Assembly (NCBI GenBank): GCA_013331215.1
Contig: DUGU01000075.1
Location: forward strand, 1 to 12,096
Source: Methanoregulaceae archaeon
GTDB taxonomy: Archaea; Halobacteriota; Methanomicrobia; Methanomicrobiales; Methanospirillaceae
DNA length: 12,096 nt
Reading direction: 5' to 3'
Part shown: one piece after another, positions 1 to 5,594 of the stretch
Layout of the letters: each line of letters starts with the position of its first letter
Numbering within the stretch: the first letter of the stretch is position 1
Position numbers and translations under genes: made by a program
The notes under the pieces: generated by a model
Seen by the model: only the letters and a program-made list of their open reading frames with translations
Told to the model about the DNA's origin: nothing
The model's database searches: none

Positions 1-46
1 CAGTAGCTTTCGAGGCTACCGCCTTTCCGGGCTAGACTACCTCGGC
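1..46 (-). tRNA. trnS: tRNA-Ser(CGA), 5' half, cut by window edge
   Basis: Read on the minus strand, position 46 begins an acceptor strand GCCGAGG, then TA, a D-arm whose stem GTC/GGC (positions 37-35 and 23-21, one G-U pair) encloses an AGCCCGGAAA-type loop with the conserved GG, and a full anticodon arm: stem GTAGC (19-15), loop CTCGAAA (14-8), stem GCTAC (7-3). The anticodon CGA at 12-10 reads the serine codon UCG. The next bases, TG, would start the long variable arm of a class II tRNA, but the window ends there, so the variable arm, T-arm and 3' acceptor strand are not visible. Identity is strong from the anticodon and the archaeal tRNA-Ser acceptor sequence; the 3' end and any CCA cannot be judged. 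Confidence 0.93.
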
Positions 47-53
47 ACGGGGT

Positions 54-63
54 AAATATATTT
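54..63. promoter_or_regulatory. Palindromic TATA-like element between tRNA-Ser and the Ubl gene
   Basis: The ten bases AAATATATTT are a perfect palindrome in an otherwise GC-rich spacer. Their centre lies about 31 bp before the ATG at 90, which puts a transcript start near 84 and gives the Ubl gene only a very short leader. The centre is just 12 bp from the tRNA 5' end, too close for the usual archaeal spacing of about 25 bp, so the tRNA probably uses a different element, for example the AT-rich ataat at 77-81. Assignment rests on position and composition only. Confidence 0.55.
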
Positions 64-89
64 CTTCCGCGTTCGGATAATCCTATCGA

Positions 90-302
90 ATGGTGGTGAA
101 GTGCCGGATGCACCTGGATCCCGAGGGCAGGACCGTCGAGTACGAGAGCGACGGCACCCCCACGTACGAGGACGCCCTCCTTTCGCTCGGGATCATCCCG
201 GACATCGTACTCATCCTATTTCACGGGGAGAGCCTGCCGCAGGACAAGCCGATCGAGGAGGACGAGGTGACGATCGTCGTGACCGAGTCGGGGTGCTGGT
301 AG
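90..302 (+). CDS. MoaD/ThiS-like ubiquitin-fold protein lacking a C-terminal diglycine
   Basis: This 70-residue protein has the length and pattern of a beta-grasp sulfur carrier or small archaeal modifier: a first strand VVKCRM (2-7), turn with DPEGR (10-14), second strand TVEYES (15-20), a helix-like segment around EDALLSLG (27-34), strands IVLILFHGE (39-47), and a last strand VTIVVTES (60-67). Family members normally end in Gly-Gly, which is adenylated and thiocarboxylated by an E1-like enzyme. Here the end is Ser-Gly-Cys-Trp followed by TAG, so the usual activation site is missing. The start at 90 keeps the first beta strand. A second ATG at 108 has a good Shine-Dalgarno match (GGTGGTGA, 92-99) but would remove that strand, so 90 is preferred with a near-leaderless transcript. 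It may be co-transcribed with the EFR1 ferredoxin 86 bp downstream. Fold assignment is fairly secure; function is not known. Confidence 0.75.
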   Translation: MVVKCRMHLDPEGRTVEYESDGTPTYEDALLSLGIIPDIVLILFHGESLPQDKPIEEDEVTIVVTESGCW

Positions 303-359
303 AGGGTCCGGGAAGGATCGAAGTAGAATAGAAAGAAGTTAAGCCAGCTCACCACCCAA

Positions 360-380
360 CCGCCTGCTATGGGAAGGCGG
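360..380 (+). promoter_or_regulatory. Hairpin in the EFR1 leader, touching the ribosome binding site
   Basis: CCGCCT (360-365) pairs perfectly with AGGCGG (375-380) around a nine-base loop. The last two stem bases overlap a Shine-Dalgarno-like GGAG (379-382) placed six bases before the ATG at 389, so folding could limit ribosome access. No T-tract follows, which argues against a terminator. Whether it has a regulatory role is inference. Confidence 0.4.
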
Positions 381-388
381 AGTGCGGG

Positions 389-1264
389 ATGAGTACGGAG
401 ATCTATTATTTTACGGGCACCGGAAATTCGCTGGCGGTCGCCAGGGATCTTGCGGTAAAACTCAACGGGACACTGGTCCCGGTCGCGGACGTCGTGGACC
501 GGGAGGAGATCCGGACCGATGCAGAGGTGATTGGAGTGGTATTCCCGATCTATGACTTCAAGCCGCCGAAGATCATCGGGCAGTTTGTCAGGAAACTGGA
601 AGGCCTCGGCTCAAAGTACATTTTTGCCGTGTGCACCTACGGGATTGCCCCGGGCAACGCCCTGCAGGTCTTTGGAAAGGACCTCGAATCGTGCGGAGGG
701 AGACTTGCCGGAGGGTTCGCGGTCCGGATGCCGCATAACGGGATTGGAGCGGCGGCCTTCTCTGCCGGCCACCACGAACAGATGTATTCGGGCTGGAAGC
801 GGCAACGCGACGCCATCAGCGAGTACGTCCAGGCCCGGAAGGAGGGGACGATCGAGACAAAACACCTGTCCCCCAGGTTCATCCTCTCCGGGTCCTTCCT
901 GAACGCGATCCCGATCCTGCTCCGGCTGGGTGTGCAGGTCGTGGGGAAAGGATGGGATTCCATGGCCCTCGCTGCCGACGAACACTGCAATGGGTGCGGG
1001 ATCTGCGAGAAGGTATGCCCGGTCGACAATATCGCCATCGTCGACCGGAAACCCGTGTGGTCGGATCATTGCCAGGTATGCTTCGCCTGCCTGCACTGGT
1101 GCCCGAAGGAAGCCGTCCAGGCCGGCCCGATCACGGTCGGCATGACACGGTACCATCACCCAAGAGTGACGCTGGCCGATATGACCCGGGGCGGGGCGAA
1201 CATTTCGAAAGCTAATTCGGGAGATTATTTGCAGGAACAACCTGCCGGGTCAGCATCACAATAG
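389..1264 (+). CDS. EFR1 family ferredoxin: flavodoxin domain plus two [4Fe-4S] clusters
   Basis: The 291-residue protein starts with a flavodoxin-like FMN phosphate-binding loop, TGTGNS at 9-14, and a Rossmann-type flavodoxin domain to about residue 155. A linker with a hydrophobic patch (about 164-186) leads to a bacterial-type ferredoxin domain: cluster one uses C200, C203, C206 and C210-P, cluster two C228, C231, C234 and C238-P. This order is that of the EFR1 family, common in methanogens and anaerobes and presumed to pass electrons between flavin and ferredoxin-type clusters; the partner is unknown. The last 40 residues (about 251-291) match no motif I know. The start is supported by GGAG at 379-382. 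It lies downstream of the Ubl gene in the same direction and may form a two-gene unit with it. A soluble cytoplasmic electron carrier or oxidoreductase is likely; the exact substrate cannot be read from the sequence. Confidence 0.88.
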   Translation: MSTEIYYFTGTGNSLAVARDLAVKLNGTLVPVADVVDREEIRTDAEVIGVVFPIYDFKPPKIIGQFVRKLEGLGSKYIFAVCTYGIAPGNALQVFGKDLESCGGRLAGGFAVRMPHNGIGAAAFSAGHHEQMYSGWKRQRDAISEYVQARKEGTIETKHLSPRFILSGSFLNAIPILLRLGVQVVGKGWDSMALAADEHCNGCGICEKVCPVDNIAIVDRKPVWSDHCQVCFACLHWCPKEAVQAGPITVGMTRYHHPRVTLADMTRGGANISKANSGDYLQEQPAGSASQ

Positions 1265-1300
1265 GAAGTACCGGTCGCGTCGAGAACTCTAGTCCCCATC

Positions 1301-1350
1301 GGTTCAACAATGAACCATGCGGTTCAAATTCTGACCGGTGAACCGCGGTT
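1301..1350. repeat. Cluster of GGTTCA/TGAACC inverted repeats between convergent genes
   Basis: GGTTCA occurs at 1301-1306 and 1321-1326, and its complement TGAACC at 1311-1316 and 1339-1344. The first pair makes a perfect six-bp hairpin with loop ACAA (1301-1316); the second pair can form a longer-looped hairpin (1321-1344). The palindrome AACCGCGGTT follows at 1341-1350. The first three half-sites start exactly 10 bp apart. The spacer lies between the 3' ends of the EFR1 gene and the secreted-protein gene, so a two-way terminator or RNA-stability element is the simplest reading. Confidence 0.6.
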
Positions 1351-1367
1351 GATCCTGGTGTACGGAA

Positions 1368-2594
1368 TCACCCGATGATCTCTTTTACGAGCTGTTCGAG
1401 GGTTTTGGTATCTCTCGCAACGTGCAATCCCCAGACCGTGCAATTGCATTCATCACCGTGGTAAAGCACATATACATCTCTTCCAAACGGCCCCCGGAAA
1501 GGAATAATCACACTATCCCAGTGCTCTTCGATCATTCCCAGGGGACCGCCCTCGGGATCGAGGGCAACGACAGTATCAGCCCCATCAGGGAATATTGCCT
1601 GGACGTGATATCCATTCTCTAATTGATCTGCTCTATTTTCGGGCGAAATGTAACACGGACATTCCCCGAAGAGGTTGTGAAGCACCCGCTTCGTTTCAAG
1701 CTCAAGCGTATCGAACCCGGGATCTCCAGGTTTCAGGATAACATGAGTCTCCTGGCCGTCGTGGATGATAATCTGAGATACGACAGCAGAATCAAGCTCG
1801 TCCCTGGGAGGATGCAGGCCGCGATCCTTCGAGGCCCACATAAAGATCGTCGCGGGTTTGCCCATCCGGTTCACTCCCCGGTAGATCCAGATGGGTTCGT
1901 AATAGTCGCCACGAAAATACGGCCTTTCGAAATAGGAATAGCCAAGGCTGATATCGGTAACAACGATAGGCACGAGATCAGAATCGATAGGTGTGAGGAT
2001 CATCTCCTCAGGCCGGGTGCGATATACCTCCATGGGAGACTCCAGGGCGACATTCCCGGCCGGAATGAGATATATGGTTGAGGTAACGTTTTGAATGATG
2101 GAACCCCCGGGATTAAACCGGTAATATGCTCCGATGACTTCCGGTTCCCTGGGTGTTCCCTCGATTACACGGAGGAGACGCACTTCGGTCGTATTGAAAA
2201 AATGAAGCTCGTCTTCCGAGTATAGTTGATCCAAGAGCATCCGATAAGAAACTATGCTGTCTTGTGAGATTCGTTTGCCGGTAAAATTTCGTATCGCCGC
2301 CGTCAGCGTTTGTTGTTCTGTCGGGGTGATCAGGGAACGATTCTCAATCGGATCGTTGTACTTTGCGTCCCGATAACTGGCACGGCCGGTGTACTCACGT
2401 ATCTCGTAGAAATAAGCCTCTTCCGGGTAGTTCCTGGAAGGGAGAAATAATGCGGGCAGGAACAGGTGACTGTCGGAATATGAACCCGGTTCAAAAGGTT
2501 CTGCAGGAATATCTGTATCGGAAATGGAATGAACGAATCCTGGAACCACCGCGAAACAAAAGAGGATGGCCAGCAGGATAGAAAAATATCCCAT
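1368..2594 (-). CDS. Secreted orphan protein with two ECxC motifs
   Basis: I do not recognise this 408-residue protein. It begins with a classical signal peptide (hydrophobic about residues 4-22, likely processed near VHS-IS, 21-25) and has no other clear membrane segment, so it should be exported. The mature part has only four cysteines, in two matching motifs, ECPC (C312, C314) and ECNC (C383, C385), about 70 residues apart near the C terminus; they could form disulfides or hold a metal. There are five N-glycosylation sequons (N85, N103, N134, N169, N384), the last inside the second ECxC motif. It is rich in Tyr and acidic residues, like many archaeal surface proteins. No Shine-Dalgarno precedes the ATG and an AT-rich promoter sits just upstream, suggesting a leaderless mRNA. 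Base composition is lower in G+C than the flanking genes, consistent with an accessory gene. Function unknown. Confidence 0.72.
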   Translation of the reverse strand: MGYFSILLAILFCFAVVPGFVHSISDTDIPAEPFEPGSYSDSHLFLPALFLPSRNYPEEAYFYEIREYTGRASYRDAKYNDPIENRSLITPTEQQTLTAAIRNFTGKRISQDSIVSYRMLLDQLYSEDELHFFNTTEVRLLRVIEGTPREPEVIGAYYRFNPGGSIIQNVTSTIYLIPAGNVALESPMEVYRTRPEEMILTPIDSDLVPIVVTDISLGYSYFERPYFRGDYYEPIWIYRGVNRMGKPATIFMWASKDRGLHPPRDELDSAVVSQIIIHDGQETHVILKPGDPGFDTLELETKRVLHNLFGECPCYISPENRADQLENGYHVQAIFPDGADTVVALDPEGGPLGMIEEHWDSVIIPFRGPFGRDVYVLYHGDECNCTVWGLHVARDTKTLEQLVKEIIG

Positions 2595-2610
2595 GGATGC
2601 TTAGATATTT

Positions 2611-2626
2611 TTTATATAAAATAAAA
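2611..2626 (-). promoter_or_regulatory. TATA-rich promoter of the secreted protein gene, also a T-rich end for the CNNM gene
   Basis: The spacer 2595-2649 is the most AT-rich stretch of the window. It contains the palindrome TTTATATAAA (2611-2620) and an adjoining AAATAAAA-type run up to 2626. A TATA centre near 2620 would start transcription next to the ATG at 2594, giving a leaderless mRNA. On the minus strand the same stretch carries T runs just after the CNNM stop codon, as archaeal intrinsic terminators do, so it probably serves both genes. Confidence 0.6.
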
Positions 2627-2649
2627 CTTTTTAAAATACCGGGATCTCC

Positions 2650-3984
2650 TTACCGCTCTGCCCGAATCTCTCCTTCGCTTCTTTCCTCTCCTTCCACCCT
2701 CGTCACAAGCACCTTGTCCACCCGTTTGCCGTCCATGTCCACCACCTCGAAGCGAAGTCCCGTGGATTCGACGGTATCGCCGGTGACGGGGATCCGGTTC
2801 AGGAGATACATGAGGAGGCCGGCAAGGGTGCGGTAATGGCCCTCTTCCTCTCCGGGGAAGAACCCTGCGGAGATCACGTCCCGGATATCGTCCACCGGGG
2901 TGCTCCCGTCGACCAGCCACGACCCGTCCTCCCTGGCGACGATCGGCAGCTCCGCAGGTTCTCCGTAGGAGGGGACATCCCCCACGATCGTCTCGAGGAT
3001 GTCGTGCAGGGTGACGATCCCCTGGATGCTCCCGTATTCGTCCGTGACCAGCGCAACGTGCACTCCCGACTGCTTGAACGATTCCAGGAGTTTCAGGACC
3101 GGGAGAGTCTCGGGGACGAACATCGGTTTCGCGACCGATCCCCGGATATCCGGTCTGCCGCCCGACACCAGCCTCGCGAGCACGGATTTTACCGATACCA
3201 TTCCGACGATCGTGTCCAGGTTCCCTTCGTAGGCCGGGACGTTGGACCGCCCGGAGAGGATCATCCTCTTCAGGTTCTCCTCGTCGGGGTCATCGAGATC
3301 GAGTGCGATGATATCCGGGCGGGGGGTCATCACGGATTCCACCCGGCGGTCGCCCAGGTCGAAGACGCCCTCGACCATGCTCCGTTCGGCTTCCTCAAAG
3401 ACCCCTGCCTCGGTCCCGGCCTCGAGCATGATCTTTACCTCTTCCTCCGTCACAGGGGGTTCGGTGGAGGCTTTCACACGCACCACTTTCAGCACGGCAT
3501 CGGTGGAACGGGAAAGGACGAACACCAGGGGAGCTGCCGCGTAGGACAGGATCCGCATGGGTCTCGCCACCCTGGTCGCGATCCCCTCTGCGTTGTTGAG
3601 GGCGACCCGTTTCGGGACGAGTTCCCCGAAGATCAGGGTCAGGTAGGTGATGACGAGGACGACGAGCGTGATGGAGAGAAGTTCGCTGTAGGGGGCAAGG
3701 CAAGGGAATTCTGTGAAATACGCGGCAAGACCTTTCCCCACGGTGATGCCGCCGATCGCACCGGCAACGATGCCCACGAGCGTGATCCCGATCTGGATGG
3801 TCGAGAGAAACCGGGTCGGTTCGTTCGCAAGCTCCAGTGCGACGGCAGCCCCGGGATCGCCGCTGTCCGCCCGTTGCTGGAGGCGGGCTTTCTTGGCCGA
3901 GACGATCGCGAATTCCGACATGGCGAAGAGGCCGTTCAGGGCGATGAGAACGAGGATGATGGCAACCTCGACGAGATAGGACAT
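2650..3984 (-). CDS. CNNM/CorC-type membrane protein (DUF21 + CBS pair + CorC_HlyC)
   Basis: The 444-residue protein has the three parts of the CNNM/CorC (HlyC/CorC) family. Residues 1-~170 form the DUF21 transmembrane domain, with the family signatures ALNGLFAMSEFA (15-26) and FGELVPKR (119-126) and hydrophobic segments at about 3-20, 62-80, 101-120 and 145-158. A CBS pair follows, opening with the typical VMTPR (218-222) and reaching about 345, including DEYGSIQGIVTLHDILE (315-331). The C-terminal CorC_HlyC domain runs from about 350 to 432. Family members export or regulate Mg2+ and related divalent ions, with the CBS pair sensing adenine nucleotides; the ion specificity here is inferred. 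Length is normal and the gene is intact. It lies between two orphan envelope proteins on the same strand but has its own TATA element at 4013-4019, about 32 bp before the ATG. The long open frame on the opposite strand is a high-GC shadow. Confidence 0.93.
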   Translation of the reverse strand: MSYLVEVAIILVLIALNGLFAMSEFAIVSAKKARLQQRADSGDPGAAVALELANEPTRFLSTIQIGITLVGIVAGAIGGITVGKGLAAYFTEFPCLAPYSELLSITLVVLVITYLTLIFGELVPKRVALNNAEGIATRVARPMRILSYAAAPLVFVLSRSTDAVLKVVRVKASTEPPVTEEEVKIMLEAGTEAGVFEEAERSMVEGVFDLGDRRVESVMTPRPDIIALDLDDPDEENLKRMILSGRSNVPAYEGNLDTIVGMVSVKSVLARLVSGGRPDIRGSVAKPMFVPETLPVLKLLESFKQSGVHVALVTDEYGSIQGIVTLHDILETIVGDVPSYGEPAELPIVAREDGSWLVDGSTPVDDIRDVISAGFFPGEEEGHYRTLAGLLMYLLNRIPVTGDTVESTGLRFEVVDMDGKRVDKVLVTRVEGEERSEGEIRAER

Positions 3985-4012
3985 TATCAGGATCTACCTT
4001 GCGGACAGGATG

Positions 4013-4019
4013 CTTAAAC
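4013..4019 (-). promoter_or_regulatory. TATA box of the CNNM gene
   Basis: CTTAAAC on the plus strand (GTTTAAG on the minus strand) is centred 32 bp before the ATG at 3984 and predicts a leader of roughly six bases. The identical heptamer occupies the equivalent position before prs (11341-11347). A three-unit 9-bp repeat lies directly upstream of it. Confidence 0.55.
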
Positions 4020-4023
4020 CTGT

Positions 4024-4050
4024 GTCCGGAGGGTCCGGGGGGTCCGTTGC
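4024..4050. repeat. Three tandem 9-bp GTCCG units upstream of the CNNM TATA box
   Basis: The units are GTCCGGAGG (4024-4032), GTCCGGGGG (4033-4041) and GTCCGTTGC (4042-4050), followed by an inverted CGGAC at 4053-4057 that can pair with the third GTCCG around a six-base loop. The array begins only 5 bp beyond the TATA element, where archaeal activators and the BRE-contacting factor TFB bind. It could be an operator; it could also be chance low complexity in GC-rich DNA. Confidence 0.45.
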
Positions 4051-4132
4051 ACCGGACTCAGGTCCCGACTCTTTTCTTCCGGGCATTCCTTCCGGTCCGA
4101 TCCCATCGCCAGGGTCGTCTGAACCTGCACTT

Positions 4133-4151
4133 CCGGGAACCCTGTTCCGGG
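4133..4151 (-). terminator. Hairpin downstream of the Gly-rich protein gene
   Basis: CCGGGAAC (4133-4140) faces GTTCCGGG (4144-4151) across a three-base CCT loop, pairing at seven of eight positions. It begins 28 bp past the stop codon of the gene ending at 4180, in the 195-bp spacer before the CNNM gene. No long T run follows directly, so it could be a terminator, a 3'-end stabiliser, or neither. Confidence 0.35.
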
Positions 4152-4179
4152 AGAGGAACTATCTACGGATGCGTTACGG

Positions 4180-4722
4180 TCAGACAACGGTGGAATTGTC
4201 GCGTACCAGGGAATCGGAGAACATCCCCGTCCTCCTGAACCGCTCGACCACCGTCCTCGAATCGCAGGTGGCATTCGCATCCAGCGATCGGTTCACGATC
4301 TTGTCCTGATACCATTGGTTCGATTTCTCAACGGCATGATCTGCCGAGCTGTCCCTCCCCATACCATAGTTGAATCCCGTGGGGATGCCGTCGTAATCGA
4401 CGCAGTATCCCCATGCAACAATCCGCGGGTCAACGGGACCGGGACCTCCTCCCCCGCCGCCGGTGCCTCCTGCCCGGGGCATCGGTCCTCCCGAGGCGTT
4501 CACCCGGGAGAGGACGGCCGCTTTCTCCCTCTCGATCTCTTCCTCCGTGACAGGGTGGAGGTAGGTCCCCTGGATGAACGAGAAACGGTCCCCACTACAC
4601 CTCAGGAGTGTCAGGTTGTCTTCAACGGTCATATCGCTCGACCTGACCACGTACTCCGCCCAGAGAAAAGTACCGATGGCCCCAAAAAATATAATACCGA
4701 TCAATACAGGGAGAAGTTTCAT
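4180..4722 (-). CDS. Short membrane-anchored or secreted protein with a Gly-rich linker
   Basis: I do not recognise this 180-residue protein. Residues 3-22 form one hydrophobic segment after a Met-Lys start, with no obvious cleavage site, so it is either a signal anchor or a signal peptide; the rest is hydrophilic and probably outside the cell. A low-complexity linker, GGTGGGGGGPGP (85-96), separates an N-terminal part (about 30-78) from a C-terminal part (about 98-180). Three cysteines (C42, C107, C153) and five N-glycosylation sequons (N36, N75, N144, N150, N176) fit an extracytoplasmic location. The start is well supported: GTGAT at 4732-4728 lies five bases before the ATG, and an AATATAAATA box lies further upstream. 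Like the exported protein ending at 1368, it is an orphan lying near the CNNM gene on the same strand. Function unknown. Confidence 0.68.
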   Translation of the reverse strand: MKLLPVLIGIIFFGAIGTFLWAEYVVRSSDMTVEDNLTLLRCSGDRFSFIQGTYLHPVTEEEIEREKAAVLSRVNASGGPMPRAGGTGGGGGGPGPVDPRIVAWGYCVDYDGIPTGFNYGMGRDSSADHAVEKSNQWYQDKIVNRSLDANATCDSRTVVERFRRTGMFSDSLVRDNSTVV

Positions 4723-4753
4723 ACGGGATCACTGAACAATTAAAATCCTGTTC

Positions 4754-4763
4754 TATTTATATT
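4754..4763 (-). promoter_or_regulatory. TATA box of the Gly-rich protein gene
   Basis: The minus strand reads AATATAAATA here, a near-ideal archaeal TATA box, centred 36 bp before the ATG at 4722. It predicts a start near 4733 and a leader of about ten bases that carries the GTGAT ribosome-binding site. It also shows that this gene is transcribed separately from the gene ending at 4839. Confidence 0.65.
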
Positions 4764-4838
4764 ACCCTTTCCCGGATTGAATCGCGTGGATTACCCGTTT
4801 GGATCTGAAACGCAACTGAATCACCGGATCGAAAAGCA

Positions 4839-5378
4839 TCACCTGAGGGCCTGCACGATCTCCTCAGGTACGATGAGATCGAAGAGCTCGTGGATCCCGG
4901 CCCGGGCATCGTCAAACCAGTCCAATACGCTGTCGGAGGAGACAAACCTGGCCGGCCCCTCGGTTTTCATGGTGAAGATCAGGGTCCATCCCGGTGTTCC
5001 GGGTCTGGGATGGATGGAACAGACTGCCCCTGCAGTGCCCGGGATCTTCGTGCGGATGAGCACGATTTCATTCTGTGCAGTGTCGAGGGAACAATGGAAT
5101 CTCCCGGAGAGCAGATGTCCGATCTCTTCGGATCCGGGCAGGCTCACCCCTTCCACGACAGGGATCCGGTCGGTATACCGGAGCGTGCACCCCGTGATAT
5201 GGGAGATCTCCCCTGCCCTGGCGACCATTTCCGAAATCCCATCCCTGATATGCGGCCAACCGGGGTAGGGCGGCGGGATTGTCAGGGATAGTGATTCAGC
5301 GTCGGATCCGCAGGTACAGCGACAGAAGACCTCCTCGACCGGTGACCGGGAAAAGGAATGTGGCGGAGGATGGTTCAT
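4839..5378 (-). CDS. Shortened TIGR04255-like protein
   Basis: The 179-residue protein resembles, from memory of the family, TIGR04255, a sporadically distributed family of unknown function in bacteria and archaea. Three family blocks can be seen: an opening PVEEVFC (13-19) like the usual PxxEVxCxF strand, PYPGW (37-41) with the following helix and TLRYTDRI (65-72) like the usual GLRYINRI, and a C-terminal VLDWFDDARAGIHELFD (150-166) like the closing (L/V)xWxxxAHxxIxxxF block. Typical members are about 230-270 residues; here the stretch between the first and second blocks is nearly absent, so about 60 residues seem to be missing while the frame stays open. No signal peptide or membrane segment is seen. 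No Shine-Dalgarno precedes the ATG; an AT-rich patch around 5395-5410 suggests a leaderless message. Family assignment is moderate, function unknown. Confidence 0.6.
   Translation of the reverse strand: MNHPPPHSFSRSPVEEVFCRCTCGSDAESLSLTIPPPYPGWPHIRDGISEMVARAGEISHITGCTLRYTDRIPVVEGVSLPGSEEIGHLLSGRFHCSLDTAQNEIVLIRTKIPGTAGAVCSIHPRPGTPGWTLIFTMKTEGPARFVSSDSVLDWFDDARAGIHELFDLIVPEEIVQALR
5339..5349. repeat. CCGGTGACCGG, copy 1 of a near-palindromic direct repeat
   Basis: CCGGT-G-ACCGG is a perfect five-bp inverted repeat around one base. The same eleven bases recur at 5584-5594, and similarity continues past both copies (GGGAAAAGGAA here, GGGGAGAAGGAA there). This copy lies inside the first codons of the TIGR04255-like gene; the other lies in the spacer before the CPBP gene. 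A less exact form, CCGGGTGACGG, occurs at 5540-5550. Shared operator sites or a small duplication are both possible. Confidence 0.5.
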
Positions 5379-5552
5379 GAAAGAAATTCAGAGGGATTAT
5401 TCTTCTATCTTTGCTGCTGCGTCCCGGGTATCCATGTGCCCGTTGACCCGGATGATGAGGTAAAACGGGATACCGATGAGTCGGCGGGTGGTGCCGGCAA
5501 TGCGAGGACCCCTTATCGAACTACCACCAATCGCTGTAGCCGGGTGACGGCA

Positions 5553-5572
5553 TCGATCCCCGGTGGGATCGA
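5553..5572. repeat. Perfect 8-bp hairpin TCGATCCC-cggt-GGGATCGA
   Basis: TCGATCCC (5553-5560) and GGGATCGA (5565-5572) are exact complements around the loop CGGT. It lies mid-spacer about 100 bp before the CPBP start, not next to a stop codon and without a T run, so a terminator is unlikely. Operator, small-RNA stem or remnant are open possibilities. Confidence 0.55.
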
Positions 5573-5583
5573 ACTGCATATGT

Positions 5584-5594
5584 CCGGTGACCGG
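5584..5594. repeat. CCGGTGACCGG, copy 2 of a near-palindromic direct repeat
   Basis: Identical to 5339-5349, in the same orientation, starting 245 bp further on. It lies about 40 bp upstream of the ATTAAC TATA candidate of the CPBP gene, a position suitable for a regulator of that gene. Confidence 0.5.

Noticed and set aside
108..302. Alternative start of the Ubl gene at 108
   Set aside because: It has the better ribosome site (GGTGGTGA) but would delete the first beta strand needed for the fold.
101..331. 76-codon plus-strand frame overlapping the Ubl gene
   Set aside because: Arg/Gly-rich out-of-frame reading without a family, against a recognisable beta-grasp product in the other frame.
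2836..4017. Long plus-strand open frame (about 390 codons) opposite the CNNM gene
   Set aside because: Rich in Arg, Gly, Asp and His without any domain; it mirrors the codon pattern of a clear family member on the other strand.
5553..5572. Resemblance of GTTCGATCCC (minus strand) to a tRNA T-arm
   Set aside because: The T-stem does not pair correctly and no anticodon or acceptor arm is present.
5397..5579. 60-codon minus-strand frame in the divergent spacer
   Set aside because: No family, no clear promoter or ribosome site, contains a perfect hairpin; kept only as a possible remnant.
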